Shown here: positions 10,302 to 18,349 of the stretch, one piece after another
Position numbering within the stretch: the stretch's first letter is position 1
Layout of the letters: every line of letters starts with the position of its first letter
Source of the DNA: Escherichia sp. ESNIH1
GTDB taxonomy: Bacteria > Pseudomonadota > Gammaproteobacteria > Enterobacterales > Enterobacteriaceae
NCBI GenBank assembly: GCA_002918705.1
Contig: PQKR01000006.1
Location: 62,001-126,000 of the forward strand
Direction of reading: 5' to 3'
Length of the DNA stretch: 64,000 nt
Program-made: the position numbers and the translations under genes
Notes under the pieces: generated by a model
The model's database searches: none
What the model saw: the letters and a program-made list of their open reading frames with translations, nothing else
Told to the model about the DNA's origin: nothing

Positions 10302-10387
10302 GTAGGCCCGGCAAGCTTCGCGCCGCCGGGCGTTACGATGCCAAATAGGGCACCTGACGCCGGGTGGCGCTACGCTTACCCGGCCTA
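10302..10387. repeat. BIME: two REP units in opposite orientation
   Basis: Two REP palindromes in inverted orientation (10302-10332 and 10359-10387) occupy the gap between the convergent genes gcd and cueO. The second unit reads GCCGGGTGGCGCTACGCTTA and ends in CCCGGCCTAC. Confidence 0.8.
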
Positions 10388-10398
10388 CACTCTCCCTG

Positions 10399-11946
10399 TT
10401 AAACGACAAATCCCATCATCATCCCCGTATCCTCATGCTCCAGCAGATGACAGTGCGCCATGTAGGCATGCTCCTTCGGTGCATCATGATCGAACTTCAC
10501 CAGCACCTCGCTGCGCGCGCCGTAGACGTTTACCGTATCCTTCCAGCCTGCACGATGGGCCGCCGGTGGCTTGCCGTTCTCCGACAGAATGCGGAACTGC
10601 GTACCGTGGATATGGAACGGGTGCTGCATCATGTCCCCCTCCCCGGAAATCACCCAGCGCTCATACTGCCCTTTGCTCGCGGCAAACAGCGGGTTGTGCA
10701 TATCAAAGGCTTTACCGTTGATGCGGTTGGCGCTGTGGAAATCAAACTCGCCGCCGTGGCCACCGTGATCCATGTTCATTCCCATGTGGTCCATCATGCC
10801 GCCGTGGTGCATTCCGGTCATCGCCTTGTCGCCGTACTTATCCCGCAGCGCCTGCATCCCCATCATATCCAGCATCGGATCCATCGACAGGTGGAAGGTG
10901 CGCTGGGTTAAGCCCGTGAGATCCGGCAGCGCTGGTACGTTAACCAGCGTATCGGGCAGCGTGCCGGAGGCGGTCACCCGCAGCGGCTGGATGCGCAGTA
11001 CCGGGTGCGGCTGGTCAAACGGTGGCAGGGCCATCCCCATCTGGCTGACGGGCAGCGTAACCAGATCTACCGGCTTGCCGTCGCTGATATCCACCAGCAC
11101 CTCAAAACGCTCCCCGGTCAGCACCGGCAGCGCCGTCACCGCAACCGGCTCGGCGAGATGACCGCCGTCGCTGGCGATAACGTACATCCGGCGTCCGTCG
11201 CTGAGGGCAAAGTTAAGGGTACGCGTATTGCAGCCGTTCAGCAGGCGTAGACGCAGCCAGCCGCGTGGGGCCGCGTGCTGAGGATAGACCGCCCCGTTTG
11301 CCAGCAGAGTCTCGCCAAACCAGCCCACCGCCGCGCTCATCACGTCGAGCTGGTAATCGATTTGGCCGTCGGCGGCCAGACGTTTGTCCTGCACGATCAC
11401 CGGCACGTCGTCGATGCCCCACTGCTTGGGCAGGCGCAGCATGCGGCTCTCGTTGTCCTCGATCAGTACCAGCCCCGCCAGACCCATCGCAACCTGATGC
11501 CCGGTTTTACCATGCTGATGCGGATGGAACCAACAGGTAGCGGCCCGCTGATCGGGGGTGAAGGTGACCTCGCGCGCGCCGCCCGCCGGGATGATCCCCT
11601 GTGGGCCGCCGTCTACCTCACCCGGCACCTCCAGCCCATGCCAGTGAACGGTAGTCTCTTCCGCGAGTCGGTTACGGATCTCCACCGTCACCGTTTTCCC
11701 CTGCCGCAGCTGAAGCGCAGGACCCAGCAGGTTGCCGTTATAGCCCCAGGTTGCAGCGCTTTTATCGCCAAAGGAGGAGGTGCCAGGCTGCACGGTAAGC
11801 CTGATACGGTTCTGGGCATCGGGAGCGAGCAGTTCGGGTATCGGCAGCGTAGCCTGTTCCCCTGTCGCGGCAGCCCGCGCCCACGTCGGCAGCGCGCTGA
11901 TGACCCCCAGCGCAGCGGAATATTTTAGAAAATCACGGCGTTGCAT
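10399..11946 (-). CDS. cueO: Multicopper oxidase CueO
   Basis: CueO oxidises Cu(I) in the periplasm and protects against copper. Starting at the ATG at 11946 (MQRRDFLKY) it is 515 residues, close to the 516 of E. coli. The N-terminus is a twin-arginine signal (RRDFLK), so it is exported folded by Tat. Type 1/2/3 copper ligands are visible as HWHG, HPHQH, HPFHIHG and [14 protein letters not shown] Met/His-rich insert ([19 protein letters not shown]) near residues 360-385 matches the substrate-copper region of E. coli CueO. A longer reading with 58 extra N-terminal residues overlaps the promoter and was rejected. A CueR-type promoter lies directly upstream. Confidence 0.96.
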   Translation of the reverse strand: MQRRDFLKYSAALGVISALPTWARAAATGEQATLPIPELLAPDAQNRIRLTVQPGTSSFGDKSAATWGYNGNLLGPALQLRQGKTVTVEIRNRLAEETTVHWHGLEVPGEVDGGPQGIIPAGGAREVTFTPDQRAATCWFHPHQHGKTGHQVAMGLAGLVLIEDNESRMLRLPKQWGIDDVPVIVQDKRLAADGQIDYQLDVMSAAVGWFGETLLANGAVYPQHAAPRGWLRLRLLNGCNTRTLNFALSDGRRMYVIASDGGHLAEPVAVTALPVLTGERFEVLVDISDGKPVDLVTLPVSQMGMALPPFDQPHPVLRIQPLRVTASGTLPDTLVNVPALPDLTGLTQRTFHLSMDPMLDMMGMQALRDKYGDKAMTGMHHGGMMDHMGMNMDHGGHGGEFDFHSANRINGKAFDMHNPLFAASKGQYERWVISGEGDMMQHPFHIHGTQFRILSENGKPPAAHRAGWKDTVNVYGARSEVLVKFDHDAPKEHAYMAHCHLLEHEDTGMMMGFVV

Positions 11947-11980
11947 AGTCGAATCCTTATCGTCGGCAAACGGTATGCTG

Positions 11981-12011
11981 AGCTTAAACCCTGCCCCTGC
12001 GGCAAGGTCAA
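11981..12011 (-). promoter_or_regulatory. CueR-type promoter of cueO (19-bp spacer)
   Basis: On the minus strand TTGACC (-35, at 12006-12011) and TAAGCT (-10, at 11981-11986) are separated by 19 bp, the overlong spacer typical of MerR-family activators. The spacer contains the near-palindrome ACCTTGCC...GGCAGGGT recognised by CueR. This implies copper induction. Confidence 0.75.
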
Positions 12012-12091
12012 GCGAAAGGCGAATAATAAAGATCGTCGCCTTACCCACAAGTATGCTAACGTTTAATTTCCGTGATGTTTTGGTAAGAAGA

Positions 12092-12439
12092 ATGAAGATG
12101 TTTTTCAGAACCGTTGTGTTCACCAGCCTGCTGGCGATGTCAGCAAATAGTTATGCGCTCAGCGAGTCTGAAGCGGAGGACATGGCCGATCTGACGGCGG
12201 TGTTCGTGTTTCTGAAAAACGACTGTGGTTACCAGAATCTACCGAATGGCCAGATCCGCCGGGCGCTGGTGTTTTTTGCCCAGCAGAACCAGTGGGATCT
12301 GAGCAACTACGACACCTTTGATATGAAATCCCTCGGCGAAGATAGCTATCGCGATCTCAGCGGCATTGGCATTCCGGTTGCCAAAAAATGCAAAGCGCTG
12401 GCCCGCGACTCCCTCAGCCTGCTGGCCTACGTCAAGTAA
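12092..12439 (+). CDS. yacC: PulS/OutS-family periplasmic protein YacC
   Basis: The 115-residue product is nearly identical to E. coli YacC from residue 20 onwards. The N-terminus ([10 protein letters not shown] to NSYA) is a Sec signal peptide with an AxA-like cleavage site and no lipobox, unlike true PulS pilotins. The family is related to type II secretion pilotins, but YacC's own role is unproven. Two conserved Cys (CGYQ and KKCKA) could form a disulphide. The ATG at 12092 is preceded by AAGAAG. It reads in the same direction as speE. Confidence 0.9.
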   Translation: MKMFFRTVVFTSLLAMSANSYALSESEAEDMADLTAVFVFLKNDCGYQNLPNGQIRRALVFFAQQNQWDLSNYDTFDMKSLGEDSYRDLSGIGIPVAKKCKALARDSLSLLAYVK

Positions 12440-12465
12440 AGTAAACCCGCCTCCCCTGCTGAAGT

Positions 12466-12489
12466 TATAGCCGTGCATCAGCGGCTATA
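12466..12489. repeat. Perfect hairpin between yacC and speE
   Basis: TATAGCCG and CGGCTATA are 8-bp perfect inverted arms around an 8-nt loop. No U-tract follows, so it is unlikely to be a strong terminator; it may shape the 5' region of the speE transcript. Confidence 0.4.
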
Positions 12490-12541
12490 GTTAGCTATGA
12501 TGTTGCGCCCATTTTGTGTGGATGTTAACGAAGGAGGATGC

Positions 12542-13414
12542 ATGGCTGATACCCGCCAGTGGCATGAAACGCTGCATGACCAGTTTGGTCAGTACTTTGC
12601 CGTTGATAACGTGCTCTACCACGAGAAGACCGATCACCAGGATCTGATCATCTTTGAAAACGCCGCCTTTGGCCGCGTGATGGCGCTGGACGGCGTTGTC
12701 CAGACCACCGAGCGTGACGAATTTATCTATCACGAAATGATGACTCACGTTCCGCTGCTGGCCCACGGCCAGGCGAAGCATGTGCTGATCATCGGCGGCG
12801 GCGACGGCGCAATGCTGCGCGAAGTGAGCCGGCATAAAAATGTTGAAACCATCACTATGGTTGAGATCGACGCGGGCGTGGTGTCGTTCTGTCGTCAGTA
12901 CCTGCCGAATCACAACGCGGGCAGCTACGACGATCCGCGCTTTACGCTGGTGATTGACGACGGCGTTAATTTTGTTAACCAGACCGCACAGACCTTTGAC
13001 GTGATTATCTCCGACTGCACCGATCCGGTGGGGCCAGGCGAGAGTCTGTTTACCTCGGACTTCTATGCAGGCTGCAAGCGCTGCCTGAATCCGGGCGGCA
13101 TCTTCGTTGCCCAGAACGGCGTAAGCTTCCTGCAGCAGGATGAGGCCGTAGGCAGCCACAAAAAGCTGAGCCACTACTTTAGCGACGTTAGCTTCTACCA
13201 GGCGGCAGTGCCCACCTACTACGGCGGCATCATGACCTTCGCCTGGGCGACGGACAACGAGATCCTGCGTAACCTCTCCACCGAGATTATTCAGGCGCGC
13301 TTCCACAGCGCTGCCCTGACCTGCCGTTACTACAACCCGGCTGTTCATACGGCGTCCTTCGCCCTGCCGCAATACCTGCTCGATGCGCTCTCCCCAGGAG
13401 GTGATGAAAATTGA
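12542..13414 (+). CDS. speE: Spermidine synthase
   Basis: SpeE transfers an aminopropyl group from decarboxylated S-adenosylmethionine to putrescine. The 290-residue protein has the [11 protein letters not shown] nucleotide-binding loop near residue 85 and [13 protein letters not shown] with the catalytic Asp. The start [11 protein letters not shown] is chosen from homology and from a strong AAGGAGG at 12531-12537; an upstream in-frame start at 12497 is rejected. The stop TGA overlaps the TTG start of speD, coupling the two enzymes of the pathway. Confidence 0.97.
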   Translation: MADTRQWHETLHDQFGQYFAVDNVLYHEKTDHQDLIIFENAAFGRVMALDGVVQTTERDEFIYHEMMTHVPLLAHGQAKHVLIIGGGDGAMLREVSRHKNVETITMVEIDAGVVSFCRQYLPNHNAGSYDDPRFTLVIDDGVNFVNQTAQTFDVIISDCTDPVGPGESLFTSDFYAGCKRCLNPGGIFVAQNGVSFLQQDEAVGSHKKLSHYFSDVSFYQAAVPTYYGGIMTFAWATDNEILRNLSTEIIQARFHSAALTCRYYNPAVHTASFALPQYLLDALSPGGDEN

Positions 13415-14205
13415 AAAAGCTGAAACTGCATGGCTTTAACAACCTGACCAAAAGCCTGAGTTTTTGTATTTACGATATCTGTTATGCCAAAACCGCCGAA
13501 GAGCGTGACGGCTATATTGCCTATATCGACGAACTCTATAACGCCAACCGCCTGACGGAGATCCTCACCGAGACCTGCTCCATCATCGGCGCGAACATTC
13601 TCAACGTTGCCCGCCAGGACTATGAGCCGCAGGGGGCCAGCGTAACCATTCTGGTGAGCGAAGAGCCGGTCGATCCGACCCTGATTGATAAAACCGCGCA
13701 CCCCGGCCCGCTGCCGGAGACGGTGGTGGCCCATCTCGATAAGAGCCACATCTGCGTGCACACCTATCCGGAGAGCCACCCAGAAGGTGGCCTGTGCACC
13801 TTCCGCGCCGACATTGAGGTCTCTACCTGCGGCGTCATCTCCCCGCTGAAGGCGCTGAACTACCTGATCCACCAGCTTGAGTCGGACATCGTCACCGTTG
13901 ACTACCGCGTGCGCGGCTTTACCCGTGACATCAACGGCATGAAGCACTTCATCGACCACGAGATCAACTCGATTCAGAACTTCCTCTCTGAGGATATGAA
14001 GGCGCTGTATGACATGGTGGACGTGAACGTTTACCAGGAGAACATCTTCCATACCAAGATGATGCTGAAGGAGTTCGACCTGAAGCACTATATGTTCCAC
14101 ACCCGCCCGGAAGATCTCACCGCCGAAGAGCGGGAAGCCATTACCGAATCGCTATGGAAAGAGATGCGCGAGATCTACTACGCGCGCAATATTCCCGCCG
14201 TGTAA
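13411..14205 (+). CDS. speD: S-adenosylmethionine decarboxylase proenzyme
   Basis: SpeD makes decarboxylated S-adenosylmethionine, the aminopropyl donor used by SpeE. It is a pyruvoyl enzyme: the proenzyme is cleaved between Lys111 and Ser112 ([12 protein letters not shown]), Ser112 becoming the pyruvoyl group. The 264-residue length equals E. coli SpeD. The start is TTG, with the AGGAGG Shine-Dalgarno at 13396-13401 inside the end of speE and a 4-bp TTGA overlap with the speE stop. Confidence 0.97.
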   Translation: MKKLKLHGFNNLTKSLSFCIYDICYAKTAEERDGYIAYIDELYNANRLTEILTETCSIIGANILNVARQDYEPQGASVTILVSEEPVDPTLIDKTAHPGPLPETVVAHLDKSHICVHTYPESHPEGGLCTFRADIEVSTCGVISPLKALNYLIHQLESDIVTVDYRVRGFTRDINGMKHFIDHEINSIQNFLSEDMKALYDMVDVNVYQENIFHTKMMLKEFDLKHYMFHTRPEDLTAEEREAITESLWKEMREIYYARNIPAV

Positions 14206-14218
14206 TCGCTGTTAAAGC

Positions 14219-14247
14219 CGGAGCAGGGACGCTCCGACAATCTTTTT
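14219..14247 (+). terminator. Likely terminator after speD
   Basis: CGGAGC (14219-14224) and GCTCCG (14231-14236) form a short stem with a 6-nt loop, followed by ACAATC and five T residues. The distance to the T-run is a little long, so efficiency is uncertain. Confidence 0.4.
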
Positions 14248-14255
14248 AAAACAGG

Positions 14256-14618
14256 TTACTTTTGCTGAATAAATTTACGGTACGCCGTCACGACCTGGAG
14301 AAAGTCCTCCACGCCGCACAGCGACAGGCTCTCCTCATCGTAATAGCTCATCCCCTCTTCGATCTCATCCCCAGAGAACTCCAGCTGGTTGGCACGCACG
14401 ATCACCTCTTCTCCATCCATCCAGAGGGTGTACTCATGGCCAATCCGCTGCCACTGGCGCTCGCTGCCCTTGACGGTTTTTGCCGCTTGCTCCACCTCAT
14501 CCAGCAGGGCCAGATTCTCTTTCACCTCTTCATTAAACCAGTGTCCGACCACCTCGTGGCCCATCGACATGCGCACTTTCACCTGGCCCGTGATGTCGCG
14601 TAAGAATTCGTAATCCAT
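14256..14618 (-). CDS. yacL: Conserved protein of the UPF0231 family (YacL)
   Basis: The 120-residue protein matches E. coli YacL over its whole length ([11 protein letters not shown] at the start, [11 protein letters not shown] near the end). It is acidic and soluble-looking, with no signal peptide or membrane segment. Its function is unknown. In E. coli yacL follows acnB directly on the same strand; here the ccdAB module has been placed between them. Confidence 0.93.
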   Translation of the reverse strand: MDYEFLRDITGQVKVRMSMGHEVVGHWFNEEVKENLALLDEVEQAAKTVKGSERQWQRIGHEYTLWMDGEEVIVRANQLEFSGDEIEEGMSYYDEESLSLCGVEDFLQVVTAYRKFIQQK

Positions 14619-14796
14619 GCTTTTTTCCTCACATCCGCAATAGGGTAATTATCGCAGTCGCGGAGAAGAAAAACAGCGTAACGGGGAGAAGGATGAGAAA
14701 TAAAAACATTGTGTATTGATACGGGAACGCGCTACGCAAATAGGCAAACCCGACGTTCACTTATTGAGCAAAGGGCGCTATCCTACAAGCATAGCG

Positions 14797-14819
14797 AGTA
14801 CATACTGCTAGTATGCACT
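14797..14819. promoter_or_regulatory. Palindromic candidate operator of ccdAB
   Basis: AGTACATACT and AGTATGCACT are 10-bp inverted arms with one mismatch around the spacer GCT, ending 28 bp before the ccdA start. CcdA-CcdB complexes repress their own promoter by binding palindromic DNA, so this is the best candidate operator. Assignment is inference from symmetry and position. The promoter elements are not clear enough to call. Confidence 0.5.
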
Positions 14820-14847
14820 TTAGATATGCTACAAAGAGGACTTTATG

Positions 14848-15066
14848 ATGAAACATCGTGTCAGCGTTACCGTCGACAAAGAGAGCTATCAGATCCTGAG
14901 CGCTGCCGGCGTTAATATCTCTGGCCTGGTTAACGAGGCGATAGGTCAGGAAGCCCGACGGATTAAGGCCGAAGAGTGGAAGAAGGATAACCGTGAAGGG
15001 ATGGAAGAGGTCGCCAGGTTTATCGCGCAGCATGGTTCGTTCGCGGATGAAAACAGGAACTGGTGA
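14848..15066 (+). CDS. ccdA: CcdA-type antitoxin
   Basis: The 72-residue product aligns along its whole length with CcdA of the F plasmid (72 residues). The N-terminal ribbon-helix-helix DNA-binding half reads [13 protein letters not shown] then [10 protein letters not shown]. The C-terminal half, which in the family is disordered until it wraps CcdB, reads [13 protein letters not shown] then ADENRNW. It neutralises CcdB and is normally degraded by Lon. Two adjacent ATGs exist (14845 and 14848); the second gives the F-plasmid length and an 8-nt gap to GAGG. It lies 2 bp before ccdB and is AT-richer than its neighbours, suggesting acquisition. Confidence 0.93.
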   Translation: MKHRVSVTVDKESYQILSAAGVNISGLVNEAIGQEARRIKAEEWKKDNREGMEEVARFIAQHGSFADENRNW

Positions 15067-15068
15067 GC

Positions 15069-15374
15069 ATGCAATTCGTGGTTTATCAATACAAACGGCA
15101 AAGCACTTACAAAATGTTTGTTGATGTCCAGAGCGATATTGTCGAGACGCCGGGACGGCGAATGGTTATTCCACTTATTGAAGCACACTACTTTTCCGCA
15201 AAAGTGAATAAAACCCTATTCCCTCAACTTGTTGTTGATGAAAAGCGTTTTAGGCTGGTTACAACTGAACTATCAAGCGTATCTACAGAGGTGATTGGTG
15301 AAGCTATCGCAGATGTTAGCCGCCACGCTGATGAGATAAAAAATGCCATCAATCTGATGTTCTGGGGAATTTAA
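15069..15374 (+). CDS. ccdB: CcdB-type gyrase-poisoning toxin
   Basis: The 101-residue product has the same length as F-plasmid CcdB and shares its landmarks: MQF at the start, FVDVQSDI then [10 protein letters not shown], and the C-terminus [12 protein letters not shown]. Residues Asn95, Phe98, Trp99, Gly100 and Ile101, which in F CcdB are needed to poison GyrA, are all kept, as is Ile24, so the toxin looks intact. The start is the ATG at 15069; an upstream GTG at 15063 would overlap ccdA and add two residues. The TAA abuts the acnB terminator stem. Confidence 0.94.
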   Translation: MQFVVYQYKRQSTYKMFVDVQSDIVETPGRRMVIPLIEAHYFSAKVNKTLFPQLVVDEKRFRLVTTELSSVSTEVIGEAIADVSRHADEIKNAINLMFWGI

Positions 15375-15399
15375 AGGCCGGGCAGATTTGCCCGGCCTT
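15374..15399 (-). terminator. acnB terminator stem, shared with the ccdB end
   Basis: AAGGCCGGGCA and TGCCCGGCCTT form an 11-bp perfect stem around a 4-nt loop, lying 7 bp after the acnB stop on the minus strand. The following tract (TTTAAATT) is only modestly U-rich. The first base is the last base of the ccdB stop codon, so the hairpin can also end the ccdAB transcript. Confidence 0.65.
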
Positions 15400-15406
15400 G
15401 TCTGAC

Positions 15407-18004
15407 TTACACGGCGGTCTGGAAGATCACGCCGTCGGCTTTCTCGGTGTACTGGCCGAGCTGGTCAAAGTTCAGATAGCGATAGGTATCCACCGCCGTC
15501 TTATCGACCTGCGCCATAAAGATCTGGTACTCGTCCGGCGTCGGCAGTTTACCCAGCAGCGAAGAGACCGCCGCCAGCTCCGCTGATGCCAGGAAGACGT
15601 TCGCCCCAGTACCCAGACGGTTCGGGAAGTTACGCGTCGAGGTCGACACCACCGTTGAACCATCGGCTACGCGCGCCTGGTTACCCATGCACAGCGAGCA
15701 GCCTGGGATCTCAATACGCGCCCCGCTCTTACCGAAGACGCTGTAGTAGCCCTCTTCCGTCAGCTGAGCGGCATCCATACGGGTTGGCGGCGCGACCCAC
15801 AGGCGGGTCGGCAGCTGGCCTTTATGGCTATCCAGCAGCTTACCGGCAGCACGGAAGTGACCGATGTTGGTCATGCACGAGCCGATAAACACTTCGTCAA
15901 TCTTCTCACCGGCAACGTCAGAGAGCAGACGGGCATCATCCGGATCGTTTGGCGCACAGAGGATCGGCTCTTTGATATCTGCCAGATCGATCTCGATGAC
16001 CGCCGCGTACTCGGCGTCGGCATCGGCTTCCAGCAGCTGCGGATCCGCCAGCCACTTCTCCATGCCCTGGATACGGCGTTCGATGGTACGGCGATCGCCG
16101 TAGCCTTCCGCAATCATCCACTTCAGCAGCACGATGTTAGAGGTCAGGTACTCGGTAATCGGTGCCTTATCCAGCTTGATGGTACAGCCCGCAGCGGAAC
16201 GTTCGGCAGAGGCATCGGCCAGCTCAAACGCCTGCTCTACTTTCAGCTCAGGCAGACCTTCGATCTCAAGGATGCGGCCAGAGAAGATGTTTTTCTTACC
16301 TTTCTTCTCAACGGTCAGCAGCCCCTGACGAATGGCGTACAGCGGAATAGCATGCACCAGATCGCGCAGGGTAATGCCCGGCTGCATCGTGCCTTTGAAG
16401 CGCACCAGCACCGACTCCGGCATATCCAACGGCATAACGCCGGTCGCCGCGGCAAACGCCACCAGACCCGAGCCTGCCGGGAAGGAGATCCCTACCGGGA
16501 AGCGAGTGTGGGAGTCACCGCCGGTGCCGACGGTGTCTGGCAGCAGCATACGGTTCAGCCACGAGTGGATGATGCCATCACCCGGACGCAGCGACACGCC
16601 GCCGCGGTTCATGATGAAGTCTGGCAGCGTATGGTGCGTCGTCACGTCCACCGGCTTCGGATAGGCCGCCGTGTGGCAGAAGGACTGCATCACGAGGTCT
16701 GCAGAGAAGCCGAGGCAGGCCAGATCTTTCAGTTCGTCACGGGTCATTGGACCGGTGGTGTCCTGAGAGCCAACCGAGGTCATTTTCGGTTCGCAGTATT
16801 CGCCAGGACGAATACCGGTCACGCCACAGGCGCGGCCGACCATTTTTTGTGCCAGCGAGAAGCCTTTGTTGCTGGCCTCGACCGGTTTTGCGCTGCGGAA
16901 GACGTCGCTATGCGGCAGACCCAGCGCTTCACGCGCCTTGGTGGTCAGGCCACGCCCGATGATCAGCGGAATACGGCCTCCGGCGCGTACTTCGTCAATC
17001 AGCACGTCAGTTTTCAGCTCAAAGCTGGCCAGCAGCTCGCCGGTCTCGTGGTTGCGTACTTCACCTTTGAACGGATAGACGTCAATCACGTCGCCCATAT
17101 TGAGGTTGTTCACGTCCACTTCGATCGGCAGCGCGCCCGCATCTTCCATCGTGTTGAAGAAGATCGGCGCGATTTTGCCGCCCAGCACCAGACCGCCGCC
17201 GCGCTTGTTCGGCACAAACGGAATGTCATCGCCCATAAACCACAGCACCGAGTTGGTGGCGGATTTACGCGAAGAGCCGGTACCGACCACGTCACCGACG
17301 TAGGCCAGCGGGAAGCCTTTTTTGTTGAGCTCTTCAATCTGCTTGATCGGGCCAACGGTACCGGCTACGTCCGGCACAATGCCTTCACGGGCGTTCTTCA
17401 GCATCGCCAGCGCGTGCAGAGGGATATCCGGGCGTGACCAGGCATCCGGGGCCGGAGAGAGGTCATCGGTGTTGGTTTCACCGGTCACTTTAAATACGGT
17501 AACGGTAATTTTTTCAGCCAGCGGCGGACGGCTCAGGAACCACTCGGCGTTAGCCCAGGAGAGCATCACCTGCTGCGCATGGGCGTTGCCCGCTTTCGCC
17601 TTCTCTTCCACGTCGTAGAAGTTATCGAACATCAGCAGCGTATGGGAGAGCGCTTTCGCGGCAATCGGGGCCAGAGCGTCGTTGTCCAGCGCTTCGATGA
17701 GCGGATGGATGTTGTAACCACCCTGCATGGTGCCGAGCAGCTCAACGGCTTTTTCCGCCGTGATCAGCGGTGAGGTCGCTTCGCCTTTTACGATGGCGGC
17801 CAGGAAGCCCGCTTTAACATAGGCGGCTTCATCAACGCCCGGCGGAACACGGTTGGAAAGCAGATCTAACAGGAACTCTTCTTCACCCGCTGGCGGGGAT
17901 TTCAGCAGCTCGACCAGTGCGGCCATTTGGGTTGCATCGATAGGCTTGGGTACAATTCCCTGGGCGGCACGTTCGGCTACGTGCTTACGGTATTCTTCTA
18001 GCAC
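15407..18004 (-). CDS. acnB: Bifunctional aconitate hydratase 2 / 2-methylisocitrate dehydratase
   Basis: AcnB interconverts citrate and isocitrate in the TCA cycle and dehydrates 2-methylaconitate-pathway substrates; apo-AcnB binds mRNA. From the GTG at 18004 (VLEEYRKHV) it is 865 residues, exactly the E. coli length. GAGGAG lies 10 nt upstream. The 4Fe-4S ligands are visible as [10 protein letters not shown] and [10 protein letters not shown] near the C-terminus, which is unusual domain order (HEAT-like domain and swivel domain first) typical of the B class. Upstream in-frame ATGs would add up to 38 residues with no family match. A possible Cra site lies ~170 bp upstream. Confidence 0.97.
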   Translation of the reverse strand: MLEEYRKHVAERAAQGIVPKPIDATQMAALVELLKSPPAGEEEFLLDLLSNRVPPGVDEAAYVKAGFLAAIVKGEATSPLITAEKAVELLGTMQGGYNIHPLIEALDNDALAPIAAKALSHTLLMFDNFYDVEEKAKAGNAHAQQVMLSWANAEWFLSRPPLAEKITVTVFKVTGETNTDDLSPAPDAWSRPDIPLHALAMLKNAREGIVPDVAGTVGPIKQIEELNKKGFPLAYVGDVVGTGSSRKSATNSVLWFMGDDIPFVPNKRGGGLVLGGKIAPIFFNTMEDAGALPIEVDVNNLNMGDVIDVYPFKGEVRNHETGELLASFELKTDVLIDEVRAGGRIPLIIGRGLTTKAREALGLPHSDVFRSAKPVEASNKGFSLAQKMVGRACGVTGIRPGEYCEPKMTSVGSQDTTGPMTRDELKDLACLGFSADLVMQSFCHTAAYPKPVDVTTHHTLPDFIMNRGGVSLRPGDGIIHSWLNRMLLPDTVGTGGDSHTRFPVGISFPAGSGLVAFAAATGVMPLDMPESVLVRFKGTMQPGITLRDLVHAIPLYAIRQGLLTVEKKGKKNIFSGRILEIEGLPELKVEQAFELADASAERSAAGCTIKLDKAPITEYLTSNIVLLKWMIAEGYGDRRTIERRIQGMEKWLADPQLLEADADAEYAAVIEIDLADIKEPILCAPNDPDDARLLSDVAGEKIDEVFIGSCMTNIGHFRAAGKLLDSHKGQLPTRLWVAPPTRMDAAQLTEEGYYSVFGKSGARIEIPGCSLCMGNQARVADGSTVVSTSTRNFPNRLGTGANVFLASAELAAVSSLLGKLPTPDEYQIFMAQVDKTAVDTYRYLNFDQLGQYTEKADGVIFQTAV

Positions 18005-18173
18005 GACGGTATTTCTCCTCGCTCTCACTCTCATTGTCATAGTGCGGCAGGCGATCTCTTCGCGCTCCTGTGGAACAGCAGTTTGTAGGGTAATGCCCGA
18101 TACCGCATTGGGCAGCATATCAGGATTTAGGGGGGGTGTTAATCTGTTTACAAAAAAGCAACATTAAATATTA

Positions 18174-18188
18174 GCTGAATCGTTAAGG
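18174..18188. promoter_or_regulatory. Possible Cra (FruR) site in the acnB-yacH gap
   Basis: GCTGAATCGTTAAGG matches the left half and core of the Cra consensus (TGAAWCSNT). It lies in the 345-bp divergent region between acnB and yacH; apart from the acnB Shine-Dalgarno and yacH leader nothing else there could be assigned. Cra control of acnB is plausible but the 3' half of the site is weak. Confidence 0.35.
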
Positions 18189-18349
18189 TTCAACTAAAGC
18201 GCTTTATCCACTCCTCTTAGAGGGATTTTTAGCTGCTTTTTTGGCATGCCTTCTGCATCCGCAACATTAATCAAAAAATATCTGCGCTTCTCTTTCATAC
18301 TCACCTCATACCTGACCCTGCGATTTCTGTGGAAATCGGGAGAGAGAGA

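Noticed and set aside
11947-12123. 58-residue N-terminal extension of CueO
   Set aside because: It would span the CueR promoter and bury the Tat signal.
14709-14915. 68-codon frame upstream of ccdA
   Set aside because: It overlaps ccdA in another frame and crosses its candidate operator; no recognisable product.
15824-17437. 537-codon open frame on the plus strand
   Set aside because: Antisense to acnB, with an Arg/His/Gln-rich translation typical of a shadow frame.
18005-18118. Upstream ATG for AcnB
   Set aside because: The GTG at 18004 has a Shine-Dalgarno and gives the 865-residue E. coli length.
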